Below are positions 56,965 to 64,000 of a stretch of 64,000 bases of DNA, one piece after another; position 1 is the first letter of the stretch, and every line of letters starts with the position of its first letter. Position numbers and translations under genes: made by a program. A model generated the notes under the pieces. That model ran no database searches. It had not been told where the DNA came from and was given only the letters and a program-made list of their open reading frames with translations. This stretch comes from Bacteroides sp. (GTDB lineage Bacteria; Bacteroidota; Bacteroidia; Bacteroidales; Bacteroidaceae): NCBI GenBank assembly GCA_019416685.1, contig DXWV01000044.1:124001-188000 (forward strand), given 5' to 3'.

Positions 56965-59900
56965 ATGAAAAGCATGAAAAAAGTATTTCTATTTAAAGTC
57001 TTTGTTCTTTTAAGCTGCTTGTTCTGTATCCCGATAGGGTTAAGGGCCGATGGAGTTACCTTGACAGCTACATGGCCCTTTACAAGTGGTCCGGGCAATG
57101 AGACTTCTGCTGTTGTCTCTCTCGATAATGTATTTTCTGCCACCTCTTTCAAATTGGGCAGTAATCTTTCTATTCCATCTACGGGGACATCCGGTGATCT
57201 TACGTTTTCTCAAATCAGACCGGGAGAGCAACACAGTACTGCTGCTACAGATGGGTCGGATGATGTGACATTTACTGTGATACCTAAGAAAGGTCTTACT
57301 TTCACGCCGACGAGAATCAGTTTCGCGGCTTGTCGTTTCGGTACGAGCGGAGGTAATTTAATTATCAGGTGTGCGAATGGGGACAATGTTACCACATTGG
57401 CTGACGTCACTACATTGGGACGTAGCGGGCAGGAGATTCCTTATACCCGATTATCCTACGACATAAAGGGGTATGAGGTGAAAGAAGGGGCCTTTGACAT
57501 TTCAATTTCTGTCTATACGTTGGCCAATAACAAAACAATCGGTCTGACCGGTGTGCTGTTGGAAGGTATTGTTTCCGGTGAGGCGGAAGATGTGGAGTCC
57601 TATACTTGTACAATCTCACTTTCGGACGAGAATGCCGGGCAGGCTACGTTGAATCCGGTTGCAGGGCGCTATGATGCAGGAACTGTTATTTCTGCTGCTG
57701 CTACCGAGAACTTCGGTTATCACTTCCAGCACTGGACAGATGGTGAAGGGCAGGTTTTATCCGATTCCAATCCTTATTATTTCAATATAGAAAAGAATAC
57801 TACCTTAGTGGCACAATATAGCAAGGCAAATACTTATTCGCTGAGCCTGAACCTCGAAGGTGGTGCCAATGCCAATCTGGTTACTATTTCTCCCGTTGGT
57901 ACTATGATCAATGGCAAGAGGATGTATGAAGAAGGAACTGAAGTTTCTTTGACTGCCACAAACAACCCTATTCTTACTTTCCTGAATTGGGAAGACAATT
58001 CTACTGCCAGAGTCCGTACGATTACCATGCATCAGGACCACAATGTTACTGCTAAGTTTAGTGCCTGTGACTTTATTGTGGGTTGGGACATGTATCAGGA
58101 TGAACCGGGCAGCGAACGCCCTGCCGACTATAAGAGTGATACTGAAAATGCCGGTTTGCTCTCTTTGCACAAAGAAGATAAAACTACTTCAAGCTGGTTG
58201 CCGAAAGGTGTCGCCAATGGCCCTTACAACGATATGTATTGTGCTGTTTGCTGGAAAGCGTTGCGTGTCAATACAGTGACCGAAAATGATCCGTTGCCTC
58301 TGAAGGAATTATATTATTATGAAGTATCATTTAAAACATTGGGTTACAGCAATGTGAAAGTATCGGCCACAATGGGTTGCAACTATAATGCCTTTTCTGT
58401 TCAGAATGCCGAGTATTCTGTAGATGGTGTTAACTACACCCACTTGGGATCTATCACCCTTGAAGCAGCGAAGTCCTGGTATACAGGTCATTTTAATTTA
58501 CCTTCAGAGTGTGATGGAAAAGAAAAAGTATATGTTCGGTTCCGTCCCGATGTGACATCTGCTATTGTAGGTACTCCTTCCGGTCTTGACGGGACTTGCA
58601 TCACTGATGTTTTTGTAACGGGAGATGCGGGTGATGTCATTCCTACACCTCCGGTTCTGGTATCTTCCATACCGCAAAAAGAAGATATGGGCGTATCTGC
58701 CGGTGGATCCATCATACTTACTTTCGACCAGAGAGTTCAAGCCGGTACGGGCGATTGTACTTTGGGAGAAGAAAGATTGAAAGGAACCTTCAGTGGCAAG
58801 ACCGTTGTTTTCCCTTATAGTGCCTTGGAGTATAACACTACTTATACGTTTACCGTACCGGAAGGTGCTATTATCAATAAGACCGGGAATGCTTTTGCCG
58901 GAACTACTTTGACTTTCACAACGATGGAACGTAGACAGCCCGAAGCCAGACTCTTTGACGCTATCATCGCACAAGATGGTTCCGGTGATTATGTTACCGT
59001 GCAGGAAGCTATCGATGCAGCGCCTGCCGGGCAAGTGAAACCTTACCTGATTTTCATAAAGAAGGGTACTTACAAGGAGCATGTCAATATCCCCGATTCA
59101 AAACCGTACTTACACTTTATTGGTCAGAGTGCCGACGAGGTTATCATATCGGATGATCGCCTGTGTGGTGGTACGGGAGATCCTTCGATCCCGACTTATG
59201 GAGTAGCCGATGGTGCAACAGTGGTTTGCCAGGCAGCCGATTGCTATTTTGAGAATATCACCCTCGAGAACTCCTGGGGAGTAGAAAAGAATAGTGGTCC
59301 GCAGGCATTGGCTCTTTATACCAACAACGACCGTATCATATTAAACAAGTGCAGGTTACTGAGCTACCAGGATACCTATCTTACATCCACCAAGAACAAT
59401 GCGCACCGTCATTACCTAAAAGATTGTTTCATTGAGGGTGCCGTCGATTTTATTTATGGGGGTGCCGATGTCTACTTCGATGATTGTACGTTGAACATCG
59501 TCCGTCCGTCGGGCGGTTATATTGTAGCTCCGAGCCACGGTGCATCTACAAAATGGGGATATGTCTTTATGAACAATACCATTACTACAGATCGTGTCAG
59601 TGATCCGTCCACCTATTCCATCTGGTTGGGTCGCCCCTGGCACAATAATCCGAAGACAGTCTTTATCAATACTACCGCCGAAGTATCTATTCCTGCTACC
59701 GGATGGTATCAGACGATGGGCGGACTTCCTGCTCTGTGGGCCGAATACAATACAATGGATAAGGATGGAAATCCGGTCGATCTGAGCAATCGCAACACTT
59801 ATTACTACTACATGGATGGTGATAAGAAAGTAGAGGGATATTCCAAAGCTGTATTGACACCGGAAGAAGCGGCTGCGTATACAGTGAAGAATATTCTCAC

Positions 59901-60297
59901 AGGCGAGGATGCATGGCAACCTGTTTTAAGAACTGAGGTTTGTGCTGCTCCGGTAGTGAAGGTTATGAATGGTAAAATAAGCTGGGAGGCTGTTCCTTTC
60001 GCCATTTGTTATGCAATATCCAAAGACGGAAATGTCATTGGTTTCACCACAGAGACGTCCTATGATTATGATCCGATAGCTAAATATACAGTTCAGGCTG
60101 TCAATGAATACGGAGGTTTAAGTGGCATATCTTCTTCGGGTGTAGGCATTGAAGATACATTGGTAAGTACTGATATTATCAGAACCGAATACTTCACAGT
60201 AGAAGGTTTGAAAGTACAAGCTCCGATCAAGGGTATCACGATCGTTCGCTATCATATGAGTGACGGAAGTGTGAAGACGGAGAAAATACTTAAATAA
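56965..60297 (+). CDS. Large multidomain CE8 pectinesterase
   Basis: This 1110-residue secreted protein has a signal peptide (VFVLLSCLFCIPIGLRAD), an N-terminal beta-sandwich, two InlB B-repeat-like units (about 212-367; YHFQHWTDGEGQVLSDSNP, FLNWEDNSTARVRTITM), an SbsA-type Ig-like domain (about 560-655; GSIILTFDQRVQAG) and a CE8 domain (about 665-988). The CE8 active site is visible: GPQALALYTNNDRI, LLSYQDTYL, DFIYGGADVYF and WLGRPWHN. The C-terminal about 120 residues end in EYFTVEGLKVQAPIKGITIV, reminiscent of Por-type sorting tails. It probably de-esterifies insoluble pectin at the cell surface. It has a terminator on each side. Confidence 0.93.
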   Translation: MKSMKKVFLFKVFVLLSCLFCIPIGLRADGVTLTATWPFTSGPGNETSAVVSLDNVFSATSFKLGSNLSIPSTGTSGDLTFSQIRPGEQHSTAATDGSDDVTFTVIPKKGLTFTPTRISFAACRFGTSGGNLIIRCANGDNVTTLADVTTLGRSGQEIPYTRLSYDIKGYEVKEGAFDISISVYTLANNKTIGLTGVLLEGIVSGEAEDVESYTCTISLSDENAGQATLNPVAGRYDAGTVISAAATENFGYHFQHWTDGEGQVLSDSNPYYFNIEKNTTLVAQYSKANTYSLSLNLEGGANANLVTISPVGTMINGKRMYEEGTEVSLTATNNPILTFLNWEDNSTARVRTITMHQDHNVTAKFSACDFIVGWDMYQDEPGSERPADYKSDTENAGLLSLHKEDKTTSSWLPKGVANGPYNDMYCAVCWKALRVNTVTENDPLPLKELYYYEVSFKTLGYSNVKVSATMGCNYNAFSVQNAEYSVDGVNYTHLGSITLEAAKSWYTGHFNLPSECDGKEKVYVRFRPDVTSAIVGTPSGLDGTCITDVFVTGDAGDVIPTPPVLVSSIPQKEDMGVSAGGSIILTFDQRVQAGTGDCTLGEERLKGTFSGKTVVFPYSALEYNTTYTFTVPEGAIINKTGNAFAGTTLTFTTMERRQPEARLFDAIIAQDGSGDYVTVQEAIDAAPAGQVKPYLIFIKKGTYKEHVNIPDSKPYLHFIGQSADEVIISDDRLCGGTGDPSIPTYGVADGATVVCQAADCYFENITLENSWGVEKNSGPQALALYTNNDRIILNKCRLLSYQDTYLTSTKNNAHRHYLKDCFIEGAVDFIYGGADVYFDDCTLNIVRPSGGYIVAPSHGASTKWGYVFMNNTITTDRVSDPSTYSIWLGRPWHNNPKTVFINTTAEVSIPATGWYQTMGGLPALWAEYNTMDKDGNPVDLSNRNTYYYYMDGDKKVEGYSKAVLTPEEAAAYTVKNILTGEDAWQPVLRTEVCAAPVVKVMNGKISWEAVPFAICYAISKDGNVIGFTTETSYDYDPIAKYTVQAVNEYGGLSGISSSGVGIEDTLVSTDIIRTEYFTVEGLKVQAPIKGITIVRYHMSDGSVKTEKILK

Positions 60298-60305
60298 ATA
60301 AAAGA

Positions 60306-60332
60306 AAAGGCGGAGTAATCCGCCTTTATTCA
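60306..60332 (+). terminator. Intrinsic terminator after the large pectinesterase
   Basis: AAAGGCGGA pairs with TCCGCCTTT over 9 bp around GTAA, with TTATT after it. Confidence 0.85.
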
Positions 60333-60394
60333 TTCCCCTTTCTCAAGAACTGCATAGGCTGATCTCATAATTTCGACATAAATACTTCTTTTTA

Positions 60395-60424
60395 TTGCAG
60401 TGTATTTCTTTTTCCTTATATTTG
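60395..60424 (+). promoter_or_regulatory. Bacteroides-type promoter of the small-gene unit
   Basis: TTG at 60395-60397, exactly 19 bp, then TATATTTG at 60417-60424: a full match. It would start transcription at about 60428-60432, at the base of the next hairpin. Confidence 0.75.
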
Positions 60425-60425
60425 C

Positions 60426-60456
60426 AGTGATGCTCTATTTGAGTATCACTTTTTTA
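60426..60456 (+). terminator. Early hairpin with T-run right after the promoter
   Basis: AGTGATGCTC (60426-60435) pairs with GAGTATCACT (60441-60450), one G-T position, loop TATTT, followed by six T. In a transcript from the promoter just upstream it would be a very early terminator or attenuator. Confidence 0.55.
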
Positions 60457-60474
60457 TTAGTATTCAGTTTGGTA

Positions 60475-60606
60475 TCAACCAGAAAACAGCAACTTTCAAA
60501 ACGATACGCACGAACTGAAATGGGATACGTACGTTGTTTAACGAACAATACGCGTGCCCATTCAGTATATAGGCGTATCGTGGTTCGTTGCTGTACCTCT
60601 GGTTGA
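60475..60606 (+). ncRNA. Long segmented hairpin, structured leader candidate
   Basis: Five stem segments nest in order: TCAACCAG with CTGGTTGA; ACAGCAAC (60486-60493) with GTTGCTGT (60587-60594); CGATACGC (60502-60509) with GCGTATCG (60573-60580); ACTGAAATGGG with CCCATTCAGT (one bulged A); and TTGTT with AACAA at the tip. Internal loops separate them. An open frame across it (60400-60606) has no protein character and was not annotated. Confidence 0.65.
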
Positions 60607-60667
60607 CTAATATTGGGTGTGGCACGTTTTTTTTGTGCTTACTTCCAACTTTAAAAAAACAAGCAAT

Positions 60668-60943
60668 ATGAAGCGCAGCTTTTCTTTATCGGGGGAACTT
60701 CACATCGTTGGCATAGTAGCTATTCTATTATACCTTATGTTATTATCTATCATCGCTATGATGTGGATACGTATTGAGCAACAGGATGAAACAATCTTGA
60801 ATCTTCGAATGAGAATATCAGAGACGGAGTGTTGTAAAATAGCAGATAGAGAAGTAATCCGTATGATGTGTCTGCATGAGTTGTTTGAACGAATAGACAA
60901 CTCAGACAAAACACATTCCACTATTATATATCAACTGCCATGA
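60668..60943 (+). CDS. Small single-pass membrane protein of unknown function
   Basis: The protein has 91 residues from the ATG at 60668; an upstream in-frame ATG at 60617 lies before the start of sensible sequence. One transmembrane helix (about residues 12-33; IVGIVAILLYLMLLSIIAMM) follows a short positive N-terminus, so the N-terminus is likely inside. A polar helix with heptad character (EQQDETILNLRMRISETE) and a short tail with three cysteines (ECCKIAD, RMMCLHE) follow. No family was recognised. It overlaps the next gene by 4 bp (ATGA), so the two are probably translated together. Confidence 0.7.
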   Translation: MKRSFSLSGELHIVGIVAILLYLMLLSIIAMMWIRIEQQDETILNLRMRISETECCKIADREVIRMMCLHELFERIDNSDKTHSTIIYQLP

Positions 60944-61278
60944 AACGTGTTTCCGATACTTACCATTGTCCTTGTCTGATGAAAACAGATATGGAAAAAT
61001 CCGGGAATGTTTATGATTTCTTGAGAGTTTATTATGAAGAAATAGACTCTGAGGAAGATTGGAAAGACCTTTCTTTTGCAAATCTGAAATGTGGCTATTG
61101 CCTGCTATGTGCGGCCTTGGAACTTGCAGAAGCAGATAAAGAAAAATACGAGAAAGGAACTATTACTAAATTGGCTGTTGCAAAAGCCATTGTAGCAGAG
61201 AGATATTTTAAGTGTAAGCCATTAAAATGGCTTTATATATGGATAAAAAGACAGGGGAAAAGAATCATTTCTCATTAA
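60940..61278 (+). CDS. Small cysteine-containing protein of unknown function
   Basis: This 112-residue soluble protein begins in the stop region of the previous gene. Cysteines occur as YHCPCL, KCGYCLLC and YFKCKPL, which could bind a metal, although the spacing fits no family I know. The middle is helical (CAALELAEADKEKYEKGTI) and the end is basic (KPLKWLYIWIKRQGKRI), possibly membrane- or nucleic-acid-facing. It is the second and last gene of the small unit, followed by a palindrome array. No function is claimed. Confidence 0.7.
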   Translation: MKRVSDTYHCPCLMKTDMEKSGNVYDFLRVYYEEIDSEEDWKDLSFANLKCGYCLLCAALELAEADKEKYEKGTITKLAVAKAIVAERYFKCKPLKWLYIWIKRQGKRIISH

Positions 61279-61318
61279 CATTGTTAACGGTAAATTTTAA
61301 CTTCCTTTTTTGTAGATG

Positions 61319-61407
61319 CAAGAGTGTACACTTTTGTATGCATAAAGTACGTACTCTTGGGGTATAAAAGTGTACATTTAACACATACTTAAGTACGTAC
61401 TTTTATA
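61319..61407. repeat. Array of four palindromes at exact 23-bp spacing, forming two hairpins (array B)
   Basis: AGTGTACACT (61323), AGTACGTACT (61346), AGTGTACATT (61369) and AGTACGTACT (61392) lie 23 bp apart. Copies 1+2 pair as CAAGAGT with ACTCTTG plus ACTTT with AAAGT; copies 3+4 as TATAAAAGT with ACTTTTATA plus ATTTAA with TTAAGT. Both stems keep the same unpaired GTAC opposite ACGT. The remaining gap 61408-61625 shows nothing else. Confidence 0.8.
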
Positions 61408-61625
61408 ATGTAAAGAATGCATGTTTTCAATTGCTTGCTAATCAATGCTGTAATGGCTGGCAATGTGACTTGCAGAATGTGGTAGGAGATATTCTCGGAC
61501 GCTTTCCATAGAGAAGATAATGTTTGTTTTGATAACTTAAGATCAAGAGGTGTGATGAAAAGAACGAGAATGTGGCCGATAGAAATCAGACACATCCTCG
61601 TTTGGTTAGTAGCTGTTTTGTTTTT

Positions 61626-64000
61626 TTATTGTATACGTACCTGTAAAGAATGCAAATCTTCTGCTTTGGAGCTGCTGCCATATAGTATCTCATACATTCC
61701 ACTGAGAGGACGCATGGTATTGCTGGCAGGGTCAAACCATTCAAAAGCTGAATAGGGCAATTCTACGGTTACTGTCTCTGTTTTCCCTTTGGCTATTTCT
61801 ACTCTTTTGAAAGCACGAAGTGTTTTTGCCGGACCTTCCTTGTCTGCCGGACGACGGATATACACCTGCACTACCTCCGCTCCATCTCTGCTTCCGGTGT
61901 TTCTGACGGGGATGCTAAGGCTTAGTTTCTCTCCTTCACTCAAGTAGTTCTTGTCTGTCCGGGCTTTGCCGTAAGAGAAAGTAGTATAGCTTAGTCCGTA
62001 TCCAAATGGAAAGAGGGGAGTCTCTTTCATATACCGGTAGGTGCGTCCCTGCATGGAGTAATTTTCAAAATCGGGTAGTTGTTCCGTATGTTTGTAGAAA
62101 GTGATTGGCAATCGTCCTGCCGGGTTATAATCTCCGAACAGTACATCGGCAACTGCTGTTCCACCCGCTTGCCCCGGATACCAGGCTTGCAGAATGGCAT
62201 CACAACTTTCTGTTTCGGGCGTTAGTGCCATGGCCGAACCGGAGAAGTTGACGAATACAACTTTTTTGCCGGCTTTCTTTAATGCAGCCAATACATTGCG
62301 TTGTACAGCGGGCAATTCTATATCTGTACGGTCTCCTCCTCTGAATCCCGGTGCGGAGACCTTCATTTCCTCTCCTTCGAGCAGAGGTGATATACCTCCG
62401 GCAAAGACGATCACATCGGCATCTTTCAACCGGGCAAGCGTTGCATTCAGATCAAGAGGAGCCTCTTCTACGAGGTTGAAGTTGAAGTAAGCACCATCTT
62501 TTATTTGTGTGAATTGCAAATCGATGTTATAGCTTTTGCCGGCTTCCACTTGCAGGGTATATAAGTTTTCGGGGTTCTTGATATTGGTTTGGTCCAGAAC
62601 TTCTTCTCCGTTTACGGATACTTTAATGTTACCGTTGGTTTGGACACGGAAAATGGCACTCCCTGACTTAACAGGACGGAAAACGGTATGGTAACGGGAG
62701 GCAAATCCAGTCAGTTCTATTCCGGGAGCGAATGCGGTGGCACCCAAGGTGGTAAAGCGGAAAGGAGTGGAGAGCTGAGCTGTTGCATCAGGAGTTCCTT
62801 TGAATTCTTGATTATTCCAGTAATTGGCAGAGAAGCCGGGTTTGCCGTCGGTACTGCATTGATTGAACAAGCTGCTGAGCGTGATGTCGTCCGTCAGACC
62901 ACATACTTGCTCGTAATAGATTTGTGAAGCAGGGAGTTTGGCTTGCATTGCCGAGAGTAGTGTGGCTGTCTTTGAAGGTACTCCGTTATAATTGCCCCAT
63001 TGCATCACTGAGTCGTTGGCATTTGGCCCTACCACAGCTACTTTGATTTTCTTGTTCAGAGGCAATAGATTTTCTTTGTTTTGCAGAAGTGTCATCGTTT
63101 CATGTGCCATTTGCAGAGCCAGTTGACGGTGTTCGGGACAATCTACCACGCTATAGGGGAGTACCCACGGATGATTGGCTGTTTCCATTTCGCCCAGTTC
63201 AAAACGAGCTTTCAATAGTCGTTTGACGGAGGTGTTTATTTGTTCTTCTCTGATAAGTCCTGCTTTGACAGCTTCGGGGAGTGTCCGGTAGTTGCCTCCG
63301 CATTCCAGATCTGTTCCACTCAGAACAGCATCGGCTGAGGCGTGAGGAGCATCGGGATGGGTATTGTGTTTCTTTTTCCCGAAGAAGTCGGAGATGGCTC
63401 CACAATCGGATACAATGATACCTTCAAAGCCCCAGTCATTGCGGAGTATCTGTGTCAGCAACCGGTTGCTGCCGCAGCAAGGATCACCTTCAAAGCGGTT
63501 GTATGCGCACATTACCTCTTTGACATCGGCTTCCTGTACCAGTACTTTGAATGCCGGCAGATAGGTTTCCCATAGATCACGGGGGGCTATGTTTTCGGCA
63601 TTGAAACTATGGCGGTTCCATTCGGGGCCGGAGTGTACGGCAAAATGTTTGGCACAGGCGTGCAGCTTATCAAAACGGGTATTGTCCGGGCCTTGCAATC
63701 CTTTCACTACGGCTACACCCATGCGGCTTGCCAGAAACGGATCTTCTCCATAGGTCTCTTGTCCGCGTCCCCAACGGGGATCACGGAAGATGTTTACATT
63801 CGGTGTCCACATCGTCAGGCCCTGGTAGCGTTTGTATTGTTCCCGATCATTGAAAGCCCGGTTTTTGGCTCTGGCTTCATCGGATACGGCACTGAATACT
63901 TTAAATAATAACGAGTCATTGAATGAGGCTGCCATACCAATGGTTTGCGGAAATACCGTTGCCAGCCCGGCACGTGCTACTCTATGGAGGGCTTCATTCC
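61626..64000 (-). CDS. GH3 beta-glycosidase, 5' end cut off by window edge
   Basis: The frame is open from the window edge and ends at a TAA at 61626, so at least 790 residues are visible and the N-terminus with any signal peptide is missing. The GH3 domain shows RDPRWGRGQETYGEDP and the nucleophile region GFEGIIVSDCGAI. A PA14-like insert (FSANYWNNQEFKGTPDATA) and a C-terminal fibronectin type III-like domain (GSRDGAEVVQVYIRRP) follow. This layout matches bacterial beta-xylosidase or beta-glucosidase-type GH3 enzymes. The substrate cannot be fixed from sequence. It is convergent with the small-gene unit. Confidence 0.93.
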   Translation of the reverse strand, partial: NEALHRVARAGLATVFPQTIGMAASFNDSLLFKVFSAVSDEARAKNRAFNDREQYKRYQGLTMWTPNVNIFRDPRWGRGQETYGEDPFLASRMGVAVVKGLQGPDNTRFDKLHACAKHFAVHSGPEWNRHSFNAENIAPRDLWETYLPAFKVLVQEADVKEVMCAYNRFEGDPCCGSNRLLTQILRNDWGFEGIIVSDCGAISDFFGKKKHNTHPDAPHASADAVLSGTDLECGGNYRTLPEAVKAGLIREEQINTSVKRLLKARFELGEMETANHPWVLPYSVVDCPEHRQLALQMAHETMTLLQNKENLLPLNKKIKVAVVGPNANDSVMQWGNYNGVPSKTATLLSAMQAKLPASQIYYEQVCGLTDDITLSSLFNQCSTDGKPGFSANYWNNQEFKGTPDATAQLSTPFRFTTLGATAFAPGIELTGFASRYHTVFRPVKSGSAIFRVQTNGNIKVSVNGEEVLDQTNIKNPENLYTLQVEAGKSYNIDLQFTQIKDGAYFNFNLVEEAPLDLNATLARLKDADVIVFAGGISPLLEGEEMKVSAPGFRGGDRTDIELPAVQRNVLAALKKAGKKVVFVNFSGSAMALTPETESCDAILQAWYPGQAGGTAVADVLFGDYNPAGRLPITFYKHTEQLPDFENYSMQGRTYRYMKETPLFPFGYGLSYTTFSYGKARTDKNYLSEGEKLSLSIPVRNTGSRDGAEVVQVYIRRPADKEGPAKTLRAFKRVEIAKGKTETVTVELPYSAFEWFDPASNTMRPLSGMYEILYGSSSKAEDLHSLQVRIQ

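Noticed and set aside
60400..60606. Open frame of 68 codons after the pectinesterase
   Set aside because: It covers the promoter, the early hairpin and the 130-nt segmented hairpin, so the base pairing explains the sequence better than a protein.
60475..60606. Retron msr-msd or integron attC site
   Set aside because: No reverse transcriptase or integron integrase gene lies in the window, and the terminal sequences do not match a known recombination site.
61389..61755. Short open frames on both strands between array B and the GH3 gene
   Set aside because: They have no start signals or recognisable sequence and partly run over the GH3 3' end or array B.

Overview
The window looks like a chromosome segment of a gut Bacteroides, close to B. 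thetaiotaomicron. The reasons are the SusC/SusD pair beside a hybrid two-component regulator, the MurF-Alr fusion, an 11-subunit Nuo complex with fused NuoCD, and promoters of the Bacteroides type (TTG, 19 bp, TAnnTTTG). The species call is inference from gene content. No rRNA, tRNA, CRISPR array, transposase or integrase was found.

Layout. 1-3642 (minus): a cut-off lipoprotein and its TonB-dependent receptor, divergent from a soluble PAS/GAF histidine kinase (3844-6669). 6760-17106 (minus): the nuo operon in the order A-B-CD-H-I-J-K-L-M-N, with no nuoE, nuoF or nuoG. 17253-22844 (minus): a small secreted protein, TrkH, TrkA, a frameshifted remnant and Dxs. 23471-31200: housekeeping genes (DUF-type lipoprotein, GSCFA protein, MurF-Alr, TatA-TatC, HAD hydrolase, AraC/GyrI-like regulator). 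31205-34657 (minus): a Dna2-like nuclease-helicase.

34742-60297 is a pectin (homogalacturonan) utilisation locus: an ExuT-type uronate transporter, a GH105 hydrolase, a CE8 pectinesterase, a KdgF-like cupin, a CE12-CE8 fusion esterase, an alpha/beta hydrolase, a 1.5-kb-residue hybrid regulator, SusC, SusD, a surface lipoprotein, a PL1 pectate lyase and an 1110-residue pectinesterase. Together these would de-esterify and cleave pectin at the surface, import the oligomers, split off unsaturated uronates and feed them to uronate catabolism. A GH3 glycosidase runs off the right edge.

The most unusual content is non-coding. (1) At least nine palindromic elements share a short core (GCTGCGCT...GCATAG), while their arms differ from copy to copy and stay self-complementary within most copies. 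Several start at, or supply, the stop codon of a neighbouring gene, and one (perhaps two) lies in frame inside a protein-coding gene. (2) Three copies of a 176-186 bp inverted-repeat element carry a central hairpin with a compensatory base change. (3) Two separate arrays hold four palindromes at exactly 23-bp spacing. (4) At 60395-61407 a self-contained unit has its own promoter, an early hairpin with a T-run, a 130-nt multi-segment hairpin, two overlapping small genes of unknown function, and one of the 23-bp arrays. This unit is the best candidate for something undescribed.
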